DNA of 64,000 bases, from positions 40,224,780-40,288,779 of the forward strand of contig JAAONU010000001.1 of assembly GCA_012932295.1 (NCBI GenBank), read 5' to 3'. Both the position numbers and the translations under genes were made by a program. Below, one piece after another: positions 27,601-42,600 of the stretch. The notes beneath the pieces are model-generated. The model searched no databases, was not told where the DNA came from, and saw only the letters and a list, made by a program, of their open reading frames with translations. How positions within the stretch are numbered: position 1 is the first letter of the stretch; every line of letters begins with the position of its first letter. Source of the stretch: Cyclina sinensis. Its lineage: Eukaryota > Mollusca > Bivalvia > Venerida > Veneridae.

Positions 27601-30600
27601 TGTGAAGTCTATTCTAAATACATCTGAATATAAAGCTGCTACAACACTATCAAAAATAGTCAAGCTAAAGGATTCCTGCAAAAAAAAAATCCACAGATTA
27701 CAGCTAAACTGTTCAAAACAGTAAGTAAAATGAGAACTACTCATTGTGCAGTAATTAATTCTCCAAGCTCTGATTGGCTGAAATAGTGGTTTCATACCAC
27801 TACACCATTTTCCAGCTATCAACAGCACATACCTGCAACCAAAGGTTCAGTTTTTCAGGAACTTATCTTTCAAGTAGGTTTCCCTTCTCGCATCATATAA
27901 ACTACTCAATACTTGTACATGGTAAGACCCAATACTGTGTAAAACTTACTCTCACACTGTCCACTCTCTGTAGAGGCAGTCTGTCTAGTACTGTAGCCAT
28001 CCTGACATTGTTTACAATCTTTGCTGTATTCCACATCCTGGTAATAACCAATCGGACATACCACACAGCCATTGTTCAGTGCATTTGGCTTGTAACCCTT
28101 TGGGCACTTATCTGGAAAAGTAAATACCATCTGTTTGATTCTCTTGTGTTATTATCAACAAAAGCTTTACAAAATGATTAAACATTCAGTATCTTGCACT
28201 ATAACTCAAAACTAAATCACTTCTGTGAACGTTGGTCAAAAGAGAAATTGGAACCGATAATAAATAAACTAATAAAATAAACATAATTATTCTTTGAAGA
28301 CATACAAATGGTACAGTCAGCTGAAGATGTAGATCCCTCCATCTCTGTACGCTTGTTGCCAGGACATGTTAAACATGACCCTTGAATGTCAAGGCTGTTA
28401 TCTTTGTATGTTCCTATAGGACAGATCTCACACCTATAATTGGGGTCCTGTTTCACTTCGTATCCAGATGGACAGTAATCTAAAAAAAATAAATATCATA
28501 AAAATACAGAGACCTCAACACAATATGCTGAAACCATAATATTGGTCTTATTTAGACAGAAATGCTCTTATTATCTTTTTTTCTTAAATCCTTTATATTC
28601 TGTTACCTTTTTGCTTCACAAAAAAATGCCACATCACAAAACAAAATTTGTAACAAGTATCCAAGGTTGTACATTTAACTGAGACCATTCCTCTCTCAAC
28701 TTTAAACTGATGCAAGATCTCTTTTTCTTTGTATTTTTGTACTCCAGAAAAAATAACAAATAATTATGGGCTATAATAAGAGTACAAAGGCTCAAAATGC
28801 TTTATTATGATAAAGAGAACTTCTTGCAAGTACCGGTATCTCTTTTCTTCTACGTAAATGCAATAACCTTAGATTACAAAATTCTTTTGGCCTTCATTTT
28901 TTTCGGTAAGGAAAAAATGTTGTATAAACAGGCCTTTTATTTTTCTGAGTATCTGAATGCATTCTAACAAAATGTAATAGTTCTTCTGACTATCTTTTTA
29001 TTTGTCACTACGCTCATAAATTATTTAATATTTAATCAACAAAAACAAACCCACTCTTGATTAATATTAGATGTATCAAAAGGGACTTCATTTATCAAAT
29101 GATACATGTAAGAGAGTTTTCAAAATTTTCAAGATCATCTGTCTCAAGTGATTAAAACACTGTCAAGTCTACATGCTCAACAGGATGCTGAGGATAAACC
29201 ATAAAGACAAAATGAGAAGATGCAATCTCATTGGCTGTGACATAAATAACAATTATCAAGAACATAGAACTGAATGGCTCCTCTTCACCATAGGCAGATC
29301 ATTTACTTTAGTAAGATTGTTCAAATATTTAAGTCTAAATCTGTCTGAAAAATAAAAAAAATAACAGATCATATATCTTAAAAGCCCAAGTGCTGAAGAA
29401 ATAAGAGTAAGAATAAATAAGTGTACCACAGAGCTGCACCAAAGCTCACATGAGGTCATGATTTCAACCATCTTGGTAGAGGTCCACTAAACAATGCTAC
29501 ACACCAAATATCAAAACTCTATGACTCATGGTTTATGAGTATTCAGCTACATTAAAGTTTTTGCAAGATGCTGCTGCCAAACCAGTGACAACAACAACTA
29601 AGTGATCAAAGTAACTCGACTTTTTTCTTTGAATACAGAAGAGTTAATAAAAAAGTTGTCACAATTTATCAGTTAAATACTAACACTTGCACTGCGTTTG
29701 TAACTCAGATCCCACACTCTCTGTCCTCCATCTTGTAGGGTCACCACAACTGATACAAGATGTATTCCACATGTTTGGCTGGTATGTGTTTAACGGACAT
29801 GGCTTACATGTGTTTGTGTCGACATCTCTGTAGTTTCCAGCATTACAGGCCACTGTAAATGTCAGAAAAACAATAAGAGAAAACTAAAATGGTTTCAGGT
29901 ATGGGTTGGGGTGTAACTGATGTAAAAATGTAAATGAAATATTCATATACATTGGGTTATTTTAAAATAATGTTGACTGGGTAATGTGTACAAAAAACAA
30001 AAAGCTGTTAATATATTGTAAAGCCATTTAATATTTAAAATAAGTTTGCCTACCTATGTTACAGTCATCCGATGACTTTGAGGCAATGTATAGAGTAATA
30101 TATCCTGCTCTACAGGAAACACAGGTGCGGGTCTCAGTTGCATTTCTGTACTGACCAATTGAACATGGATCACATTCTCCATCATTGTTAAGCTCATAAC
30201 CACTGTCACAGGACACTAAAATAACAATCAGAGGCTACAGAAAACTAAAAATATGGTCATAGGATGTGGATTCCCTCACTTAAGTGTGTTTTCAAGGTAG
30301 GTGACATATAAAACAAAATAGTGATAATTATAAAAAAAATATGATGACACTTCATTGCCTGACCAACTGCTGATCATCTAATCTCTCACAATCTCAAGAA
30401 TCCTCCAAAAAATGAGTAAGAAGATTCTTACATTACACTTTCTCTTTATGTACAGGTAAAAACAAACACATAAAACCATCAACAGCTTAATTTTTACCCA
30501 TGGAAATTCCTTCTACATGTGAAGATTGTTCTTCTCAGTAAATCTAAAGAATACATTCCATAAGATGCAAGAAGATTAAGACAAACAAGATTTTCTTAAC

Positions 30601-33600
30601 ATTTCATATAGTGCAAAGCCCCATATATCATCATCTACGTAGCAGGATGTTCATCGATGAAAGCACTGAAACAACTCCTTCAAAAGATGAATGAGCAGTT
30701 TAAGACATAAAAAATTTACTCTGTACCCCATATAGTGAAATTTACAAGCACCCGAAATTCCAGTTAATATATGCCAAAAAGAAATTCCTTTATGACCATT
30801 TATACACCAGATTGTTCATATGAAACAGTTTGAAGCAAATCCTCCGAAAAATGATTGAAGAGTTTGACACACTAGATTTCTGGGCTTACACATATCCATA
30901 CGTAGGGATTACACATGTATAGCCAAAAGCAACATAATATGCCTGCATAACATTCATTTGTCACTTTTAAAAAGGCACAGTGCAGGGTGGTAAGATATTG
31001 AATAAACATATAAAACAACTGATACTTCCACGCTGAAGCAAAATATGAACCATATCATAAAATTCTGGAAAGTTAGTATTATAAAAATGACACTTTATGA
31101 TTACTGACACACTTCGCAGACAAAGCTTTACAGACACTGACACCACCAAGGCACAGTTGAATAGAAAATTTGACACTTTTCTTCTACCATATTTCACCAT
31201 GTATAACACGCAGGTTTTTTGTTAAACATCCATGTTCCATAATAATGTCAAAGCTATACATAGTAAAGGTATTATAAAGCAGTTCTACTCCCTTTTCTAT
31301 TTGCTAGCTTTAAATATGAGCTGTAAGTGTGTCTGCTTTAAGAGTTCAAATCCAGCTCTGGGCAAGTGGAATTTTCCAGGTTACATATACAACGTGAAAA
31401 AAAACAAATATCTGTGGAACTTGAATGCTCTTTGTATTTTGCATTCTTCCAACAATCTTAAATAAACTCTTCGCAGGTGTATATCTTATTGGCTACTGGT
31501 GCCAACGATAAATACCCTCAGATAGGCAAGACACATCTAAAAATAAACCAATACACTACCTGAGCACAATGATGCGGAGACTGCTCCTTCATCCTTTGTG
31601 GTATAACCAGCCGGGCACCCCTTACACATGAAAGAACCAACTTCATCTTGGTAATATCCCACTTCACATTTAGCACAATCCTGAATATCTTTATTAAAGT
31701 ACTCTCCAACTGGACAGGACTCTGAAGAAAAAAAAATTAATTTGGATTTCCCGTTTTTTGCTTTCTGGGGATGCTTTTCTTTTCCTGCTTGTTTGCCTGA
31801 TTCAAAATAGTACTGCCAAGATATTGATAATCATTCCAGGGAAGTACCAGTACTAGACTACACTTCTATTCATCATTAGAAACTGCTCAATTTCTCAGAA
31901 TGAAATACACCAGCAACAGCACTGTAAACCAAAACTTTGACACAAAGAGGAAGATGAGAAAATCAATCATAAATCTTTAAAGAACAGCTGTCTTAAGCCA
32001 CTTACTTTTACAACTGCCCGAGGAATATTCCCCTGTCATTTCTGTGGTAAATCCATTGGCACACTGTGTACAAGATAATGTTCCACTAAGTTCCTGGTAA
32101 TAACCACGTGGACAGTCATCGCAAATGGCCGTAGTATTTGAACTGTCAGTGTAACGGAAATAATTTCCAGGTCCACACTCGACTGAAATAAATAATATAT
32201 TCATATATAGGTATGGGACCAAATATTTGAAAAATGGGCTAAAATATGCACCCCCTCCTTTCCCTCAAGCCTGGGCAAATAATGACTTATGAGGGAAAGC
32301 CTGAACAGGGTTAACTAGATAACGGTATTAACTGTTCAACCTTTTAGCCCTTGTCCAAGTACATTTTAAAAAATTTCTTGATACAAGTGTAGTCATATAA
32401 ACATATCATTCTGTTTCTAGAGATGTGTCCATAGGACACATATACCCCCACATTCCGCTGTATTGTCACAAAAAATCCTGTACAATTACAGGTGCAAATT
32501 AATATTTTCCTTAACATTAAGGAGTCTTAAAATGCTATTTTTGCTAAATCAGGGGGCATAACTCTGTTGATCTGTAATAAATTTGTGTCAAAATACGCAG
32601 GTGCATAACTTCACATGCTGACAACTTTTCTTACTAAGTTTCATGGCTCTAGCAGTTATATGTTTTGCAGTTACATGTCAAACAAGTCTAATAATGCTTT
32701 TTTTTGCTTAATGAGGCGGCATAACTCTGCCAATCTCCAATAAATTTGTATCAAGTAAAAATACCAAAGTGCATAAGATCTCATGCTGACAACTATTCTA
32801 AGAGTTTCATGGCTCCAGCTGTCATACATTTGGAGTTACATGCTACACAAGTCTAACAATGCTATTTGTTGCTTAATGAGGGGGGCATAATTCTGCCGAT
32901 CTCCAGTAAATTTGTTAAAATACCCAGGTATAGAAGTTTACATGCAGCAACTAATCTTAGAAAGTTTCATCAGTCTAGAAGTTGTAAGTTTGAAGTTACA
33001 TGTGACTCAAGTCTAATACTATTTTTTGTTTAATCAGGGGGCATGAGTCTCAGGGGGCATAAGTCTCCAATAAATTTGGATCAAAATACCCAGGTGTATA
33101 AGTTCACATGCTATTCTTAGAAACTTTCATGGCTCTAGCAGGTATACGTTTGGAGTTACACATTACACAAACTAGTCTACATACGGACAGCATGACAATG
33201 TGACAGCGGACAGACTGACATGGGCAAATCTATATGCGCTCCCCGGCTCCACCCTTAAGTTGTGGGGGAAGTAAAACTGAGAATCCCAGATGGAGGGGTA
33301 AGCAGAAATATAAAAGGCTAATGACTTTTAAGAACAAAGTCTGAATAAGTTTTATAAAGGACAACTAATAAAGATCATGTCACATCTATACTCTGATCTA
33401 ATTGGTTTCCACCAGTTAATTAATTAATAAAGTAATTAATCAAACTACTGCAAGCTTGATCATTCACTGCTTATCATGTTCTGCTATTATGTTTAACGTA
33501 ATTCTGCAAAACAAGAGACAAATAGGCAACCAGTCTATTCAGGTTTTAGAACTATTTTGTGATGCATAGAAGACATTCTGGAATGACTGGAACCATTGTC

Positions 33601-36600
33601 AGGCTTTTTCATTCCCTTTTCTTTCCCTGGTTAAAATGGTATGGTTAATCTGTCCTCAACACAGTGAATACAAAAACAACTCTTCTTCATATTTCTATGT
33701 AAGATATGACTGTGATGACCATATTGGCCTATCACATAGCCAAGTTGTAAAGTCTGAACCATTACCAGAAATTTTATTGTATCAAACTTCAGAAAGAAAT
33801 ACATACCGCATTGACCATTCCTAAGGATCTGTCCTTCTGGGCATATCTCTGTTGTTTGAATAAAAAAATTGTCACTTAGGAATATCAAATTTGGTACACT
33901 CTCCTGGAATACAAAAATTAAATTACTTTATTGCAATTCTACATTAGTGTCCGAGGTGGTTAGTAAAATAATCTAATTAAATTTCCTTGTGGTTAATGTA
34001 ACAAAATTCTTGTACCAACATAAAATGGCAAACACTGCTTGTTTTTGGAATAAGAAAAAAATTCCAACATTGTTTCTTAAATATATTCATTGATAAAAAA
34101 GATTTATCATAAGGGAGCAAGATGAATAAAGTAAAAATATTTTAAGACTGGTCCATTAAGTACACAACTGTATTGGAAGGTACATTGTCACCTAAATATC
34201 ACTAAGAAATGTAAGAAGTCTTCATTACTTCTAAATTGCATGATTCCTGAACATTCTCTTTTCATTACTTCTAACTTCTAATTTCCAGAACATTCTCTTT
34301 TGTTACTTCTAATTTACATGATTCCAGAACATTCTCTTAGTTACTTCTAATTTACATGATTCCAGAACATTCTCTTTGTTACATCTAATTCACATGTTTC
34401 CAGAACATTCTCTCTGTTATTTCTAATTTACATGATTCCAAAACATTCTCTTTGTTACTTCTAATTTACATGATCCTGCAACATTTACTTTGTTACTTCT
34501 AATTTACATGATCCTAGAACATTTACTTTGTTACTTGTAATTTACATGATTCCAGAACTTTCACTTTGTTACTTCTAAGTTACATGATTCCAGAACATTC
34601 ACTTTTGTTACTTGTAATTTACATGTTTCCAAAACATTCACTTTTGTTACTTCTAATTTATGATTCCAGAACATTCTCTTTGTTACTTCTAATTGACATG
34701 ATTCTGGAACATTCACTTTGTTACTTCTTCTTTACATGATTTCAGAACATTCACTTTGTTACTTGTAATTTACATAATTCCAGAACATTCACCTTTGTTA
34801 CTTGTTATTTACATGATTCCAGAACATTCTCTTTGTTAATTGTTATTTACATGATTCCAGAACAATTACTCTGTTACTTCTAATTTACATGATTCTGGAA
34901 CATTAACTTTGTTACTTCTAATTTACATGATTCTGGAACATTCACTTTGTTACTTCTAATTTACATGATTCCAGAACATTCACTTTTGTTACCTGTAATT
35001 TACATGATTCCTGAACATTCTCTTTGATACTTGTAATTTACATGATTCCTGAACATTCTCTTTGATACTTGTAATTTACATGATTCCAGAACTTTTACTT
35101 TGTTACTTGTAATTTACATGATTCCAGAACATTCATTTTGTTTTCAGCTTTTATCTGGACTGTCAAATATCTTGGTCATTTTGAACATATATATTATTTA
35201 TCTTAGTGTTTCAAAATCTTTGATAAACAGTATGGTAAATATCATAAATAAATATTACAATCTTTACAGTTTTTATTACTTGTACTTTTTTCATATTAAG
35301 CACTCTCCTAAAATTGATTTTGCAAAATTTTATGTGAACCAAAATTGCAAACATCTGTCTGCTTTCTACAGCAAAGTGCTCTCAAAATTTAAGTAAAAGT
35401 TTACTTTTCAAACCTCTAAGTACAAATGTAGTATTTCACCATATACCTGGTACTATTACTCAAGGCTGGCAATAAAAAACAAGAAACATGGCAATGCCAC
35501 GAAACCAGGTTTTCAAAAATGTTGTTCTGATTCTATACTATAGTATGAATTTTGGAATGAAGATTGCTATGAATATTCAAAAGATTATAACATGACATGA
35601 AGGAAAAGATAATATTCATGAGAATACATGATAATGAGTAGGATGTAAATTTCGGCTAACAATACTGTCTGCAAGGAGTATACTTAATAATGAGACAACA
35701 ATTTCTGCACGTCATCTTGATGTGGTAAACATTTGTCTGAAGTTTCATCAAAATTCTTCAAAGGGTTGAAGAGTTACAGAGCGGACAGGATTTTCAATGT
35801 TAATGTCACTGTGACCTTGACCTTGGAGCCAGCCATGCGGAACATGCGTTCTGCACGTCATCTTGATGTGGTAAACATTTGTCTGAAGTTTCATCAAAAT
35901 TCTTCAAAGGGTTGAAGAGTTACAGAGCGGACAGGATTTTCAATGTTAATGTCACTGTGACCTTGACCTTGGAGCCAGCCATGCGGAACATGCGTTCTGC
36001 ACGTCATCTTGATGTGGTAAACATTTGTCTGAAGTTTCATCAAAATTCTTCAAAGGGTTGAAGAGTTACAGAGCGGACAGGATTTTCAATGTTAATGTCA
36101 CTGTGACCTTGACCTTGGAGCCAGCCATGCGGAACATGCGTTCTGCACGTCATCTTGATGTGGTAAACATTTGTCTGAAGTTTCATCAAAATTCTTCAAA
36201 GGGTTGAAGAGTTACAGAGCGGACAGGATTTTCAATGTTAATGTCACTGTGACCTTGACTTTGGAGCCAGCCATGCGGAACATGCGTTCTGCACGTCATC
36301 TTGATGTGGTAAACATTTGTCTGAAGTTTCATCAAAATTCTTCAAAGGGTTGAAGAGTTACAGAGCGGACAGGATTTTCAATGTTAATGTCACTGTGACC
36401 TTGACCTTGGAGCCAGCCATGCGGAACATGCGTTCTGCACGTCATCTTGATGTGGTAAACATTTGTCTGAAGTTTCATCAAAATTCTTCAAAGGGTTGAA
36501 GAGTTACAGAGCGGACAGGATTTTCAATGTTAATGTCACTGTGACCTTGACCTTGGAGCCAGCCATGCGGAACATGCGTTCTGCACGTCATCTTGATGTG

Positions 36601-39600
36601 GTAAACATTTGTCTGAAGTTTCATCAAAATTCTTCAAAGGGTTGAAGAGTTACAGAGCGGACAGGATTTTCAATGTTAATGTCACTGTGACCTTGACCTT
36701 GGAGCCAGCCATGCGGAACATGCGTTCTGCACGTCATCTTGATGTGGTAAACATTTGTCTGAAGTTTCATCAAAATTCTTCAAAGGGTTGAAGAGTTACA
36801 GAGCGGACAGGATTTTCAATGTTAATGTCACTGTGACCTTGACCTTGGAGCCAGCCATGCGGAACATGCGTTCTGCACGTCATCTTGATGTGGTAAACAT
36901 TTGTCTGAAGTTTCATCAAAATTCTTCAAAGGGTTGAAGAGTTACAGAGCGGACAGGATTTTCAATGTTAATGTCACTGTGACCTTGACCTTGGAGCCAG
37001 CCATGCGGAACATGCGTTCTGCACGTCATCTTGATGTGGTAAACATTTGTCTGAAGTTTCATCAAAATTCTTCAAAGGGTTGAAGAGTTACAGAGCGGAC
37101 ACAATTTCGTTTGACGCCCGCCCGCCCATCCGCCCATCCGCCCGCCATACCCCAATCTAATAACCAGGATTTTCAAAATTGAAAACCTGGTTAATAAAAC
37201 TTAGGTGCCAAATTTTCTATTTTTATCGAAACTTTGAAAACAGCTGTCATTTTCAAATAATTTAAAAGATTTTAGAAGCCACTCGCTATTGTCACTACTA
37301 GTAATGTTAAGACAGCTGTTACTATCAGACACAATATTACAAAAATGTAACAAACACAAAAACAGATACTTACAAATACAAGAATTTCATCACCAAGAAT
37401 GAAATAGGTAAAAAATTCTTCTGCTGAAATCTCTTCTCCATCAAGCTCTGTCCTGATAACACAGAATAAAACTGTCATTTTAAAAGAAATTTCCATTAAA
37501 AAAATCAATAATAAACTTTTATTCGCAAAATATCCATCAAACTAGTTTTCGCCAGGAATATATATATCTTCTTAGAAACAAAATTTGTTTTTCATTTTGA
37601 AAGACTTCTCTGCATTTTTCCAGATAGATTCTTCAGTAAGACAAATACAACTGTTACTATCTGAGCAGGTATAGTGTCTTCAAATAATTTCCTGCATCTG
37701 TGACCTTGACAAACTTATGCTGGCATAATGTTGTTTTCTTAAACATCTCATTATGCTAAAAATTTGAAAGCTTAAAAAAAACCTACAAAAAAACAATTTT
37801 GTGGAATATCGATGACCAGTATTTTTCATATCATTTTTTAAAGTGACTCTGACTTCAATGTAACTGAAACAGCCAACAGAATCTTTCAAATTTACCTTGC
37901 AGTTACAGACGGCAATGTAATTTCTAACAACATTCTGCTGTCTGAAGGCGTTTGGCGCCGTCTACGTTTAGAAATGGATCCACATTCAATATCAATAGTC
38001 ACATCTGAACAGTTGTCAACCTGACATAAACGTCTATTTTTAACCGGATCATCAAACTTTTCCCTGAGTTTAACTATTTCTTTAAGTGTGTTAATCCGTA
38101 CACTATTCTCTGCAGCTAAACAAGCAGATGTCCCTATGCTGAATAATACACGAATGTATATCCTCACATTTGGCACCGACAATACCACTGGAATTAACAA
38201 TAAAAAGGTAAAGAACAGACTATTAACCAACATTTGAGGAAATTACTAATAAACACAGCAAAAACACAAACAGATAACATGTATAAACTGAATTTATTTA
38301 AATATTTCAGGTCAGTCAAGAAATTATTTCTCAAAATTTGATTATTTCCTTGTAATTTCAGGCGTTCTGTTCAAATAACTGTTGTTGTTTCTACTCTTTA
38401 TAAACACGACTAGCACGTAGCTCCAGAAAACTAAAAATTTTTTTTTTTTTTTTTTAACCAAATCTCACCTTCCTGGACTGATTTTCCTTTCCAAAACTCA
38501 TCAAAAAATATGTCCATACATTTTTTTCAAAAAATCCAATTTAATATAATTTATCATTAAAACACCAAAATTTAACATCAAATCTTAATTGGTCCCTAAT
38601 GCAGTCCTTCACACCAATCATAAACCCATAAAATTGCCCCTGTGATCTGTGGCCCAAGGTAGTTATCACCAAAAAACTGATTAACTTGACAATAAGTGTG
38701 CTTGATTGGCTGCAAGTCAATCTATGATGTTAACACTTGTAGCAAATTATAACATCATGAAATTTGCGCTACTTCAATTTTTAACTTTCACTTGAAACGA
38801 AACATTTTTTCGTGCTGTCAACAAAACAACTGACCAAAATGTAAGCATTATAATTCAATTTTATTTGTAAGTGATGATAATTATTCTTTTGTTCAGTAAG
38901 AGAAAAGCCTTGAAAGCATATATTATTTATTAGGCTTACTAACTTTAAAAACTGTTTTTGGCTGATTTATTTTCATATTTTTTTCTGAGCCATGGGAAGG
39001 AGGGGTCTCGGATTAAAAAAAAAAAACAAAAAACAAAAACTTTTTTCGTATAATATGTTATTCCATAATTTCTATCAAATAAAAGGAAATGACAGTCAGA
39101 TATCTCAACTAAGCATAATCAGAGGTTCATGTATTTCAAAGCTTATTTATGTAAACCATATAAAAATTGAAAAAATAAAATAAGTTTTAATGTTTAACAA
39201 TTAAATATATGTCTTACATGTTTTTTACATGTAAAAATGACCAGACTTCTGTAAGTGTTACAATATGACCTCTATGATTCTGGATGAAGCAACAATTTTT
39301 CATAAATAAAACATCAGTGCTTAACATGCTTTATGTATTGACAACACAAAAGCAAACAATACTTATTATCAATTTTGAATTTTCGACCTTCAATTCCCTT
39401 TATGATTATTGGTGATGACACAAATATTGACATCATGAAATGAAAGTCTCACATAGTTTCAACTTGTATTCATTAATATGGACTGAGCCATCAATAAGGC
39501 AAAAACCCAGTTTTGACTAGAAAAAAACAAACTAATAAAACATGCATTTGCAGGCTGTAAGTATTAGTCATATGTGAGAAGAATGAAAAATAACATGGGG

Positions 39601-42600
39601 AGATAGTTTCTGCAATCTGATCATATTTTCTGACTTTCCGTACCATTTAAGCCTGAAACCAATGAACAATGACGTAGAATGAACACTTACATCCACATGA
39701 AGGGTACCGGAATCGTTGAAATGGTTTATCAGCATTCCACCAACCAGACGGCCCACAAGTGAATAGGTATGGGTGACTACGGTCAATCACATGATTGTTG
39801 TCATTACAAAGGATCTTACAACCTTTACGGTCCGAATCAATTGTACATTCCTGCTGCCCACCATATGGGTTTTCTGGGTTATCACACTCTCCAGCTAAAA
39901 CCAAATACAAAAAATCATGGCTCTTTGTATGGATGAAACAGAGTTGTGCTAACAAGACATTGTCTTTGAATACTCAAAAAAGGAATGAAAAGGGCTAAAT
40001 TCTGAAAACTGGTTAGCTTTCAAAAGAAGAAAACCATCTGCTGACAGTTATATTTGATCTGAAATCAATTCACAAACTGCTTGTCTGAAATAAATAGAAC
40101 TGTTGAATTCAAGTTGTTCTTTTATTTATTCAACAAGTAAGGGACTCATAAATTTTGGCTATTTGAAACAAAGGTCTAGAATTATGAATACAAGTATGTC
40201 TCCAGCAACTGTTTAACAATCTATACTGAAAGTTGGTTATTATAATTTCATAATATGATGTTGAAAATGTCCTACAGGCCAGTTACAGATAATTGATATA
40301 CATGTACTTTCTGGTCAAGGTATTCATCATGTTTGACTTTATATCTACACTAGGCAAAAGTCAGCCTGCCACTTCATTTACTGGCAGTTATGTACAAATA
40401 TATTCCATAAATATACTAATAAATATTTTCTATGATTTTACATATAAATTCCTTCCCTTTCTACTGTTCTAAACATAAGGTTTTTAGGCAGTTGTCTATC
40501 ATTGCCAGTAGTTTTGTATTGTGTAATTTGCTAAATAAAATGTTTTCTTATTTAAGGAGTTGTCCTTTCAAATATCTGTCAGGAGAAACAACATTGTCAT
40601 TTTTTTTAACATTAACATAAAATAGACTAAAGTATTTTTTTCACAGCAAATTTTGAACAATTTGATTTTTTTTATCATACATGCAACAGGTATGAATGAA
40701 AATGGGTTTAATACAATTAAAATTTTGAAATAATACACAAGCACTTTTTTTCATGTTTTTTTCTTTTTTTTGGGTCATAATTTCAGTAATAGCCTATTCT
40801 AAACTGTATGATAAGTTCAGAACAGTATTAAAAAAATGTGTTGTTGTTGTGGCTTTGCTTTTTATTAGGATAGCTGGAAACTAGTCGGATACCTACCAAT
40901 GATGCCAACAACTATGGCCTTAAAAGGATATACAGGCAAAAGTTTTATGCTTCCTTTCTCATTCTTTCTATGAATATACTATAAATGTGATCGAAATAAA
41001 TACAATGATCTGTCCCAAAGATTTCCTCTTTTTAAATGAAAAACCGAGTGGTTTCCTAACTTGACCCACGTGGGTCTAGATAGAAAATTTAGATTTCGCG
41101 CTAAATTTCGCAGTGAATGATTGGACGGTTGAAGTACCTGTCACGTGATCTATGGCAAAAACAACCCAAGAGAAACGACGATTGGTTGTTTTTTGTTACG
41201 TGACCTATTTGAAAATTACTCGGTGATTTAGTTTACGTTTTACTTTTTGTTAAAGAACGTTCAAATATTTTCATTCAAGCCCGCATTTCACTACAAACAT
41301 ATTGGGAATTTAAAGTTCTTCATATTGAACGTGATTTGAGCAAATAATATCAGTTTTAATTTTTTGGGCACTCATTTGCCTGTGTATCCCTTTAAGTAAT
41401 GTATCACTTGTATGAAAACAGTTACAACAACAAATTACCTGTGACATGGACTGTGAAATGGCAGAAAGCTTTGTTTCCATTTCCATCCATTCCAATGTAG
41501 GTGTTCCTATACACACCCCATGTAAATGTGCTACCTGTAAGTATGGAACAATAATGATAGACAGTTCATTTTAGGGGTCAAATGTATCAGTTCTATAAAT
41601 TGTGCATGGAAAATAACTAAGGGTGGAGAGCAATGCTTTCCATTTTGTGCACCACCTCCCACAATCTAAAGTAACTATAACTATAACACTTAGCTACTGT
41701 TATATAAAAGAAGACAATGAGCTTATTTTGCAGGGTTAATTAAGTCCATTCAGCCACTAAGATTAAAAAAAATATCCTGGAAATGTTGAAACATCCAGTG
41801 TCTAACTTCTACATAAGTTATGGCAACATCTTTGTTAGTAAAGTAAAACTATATAAAATTATCTTGTACATAATTGTGGAAAACATCTGTACAGAAACCA
41901 GACAAATTTAAGATATCTTGACAATTAGTAATAAAATATACACTATATAATCTGATCTCCTATTGAATGAAATAAGTATGCAACCTAGCAAAAAAGAAAA
42001 TAACTTTTTATAATGAACATTATTGACCTGGTAGCCTGCTTGGTTTCATGACCTGGCCTGTTGCTCCAAGGTTGAGGAATTTTGGTTCTGTCCAGGTAAC
42101 TGTTACAATACGATCTTTTGATGTGATAACCATGTCGTCTGGGCAATCTGTCACTGATGGAAGGGTTGCGGCTGCACACAAAGTAAAAAAAAAAATACTG
42201 TAATCATTACTCTAATTCTAAATATTCTCTGAAATATACCTTTATAATAAATTCAGTTTAACTGTAACTGTATAATAAACATTTCATCAAAATCCTTCAC
42301 CTGTTGCCTTTAACTTGAAAACTTTTTTCTCATCTTTATGACTTTTGTATCTATTAGATAAAAGGCAGTCAACTGCCTTATTTACTGTTTTGTTCATAAA
42401 GCATTTTTGCTTACCAAAAGACTTCCCTGACTTTTGATGAAAGTCATTTCATTAGACACAAGTCATTTCATATTGTTAGTAACAAAAAAGTTTTTTTTTT
42501 CATGTAAGAATTGTAATTTGCTTTATTTAATTTTATCTGATATCTAACATTTCTAAAATTGCTTTTTATTCTTGATTTCTTTCGTTTTTCTTGGTTTTCA

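Noticed and set aside
34217..35140. CRISPR array
   Set aside because: Units are direct tandem copies without unique spacers, in an animal intron.
35733..37083. Nine identical 60-codon ORFs on the plus strand
   Set aside because: They arise from the 146-bp tandem repeat, begin at TTG rather than ATG, shift frame between units and lie within an intron of the opposite strand.
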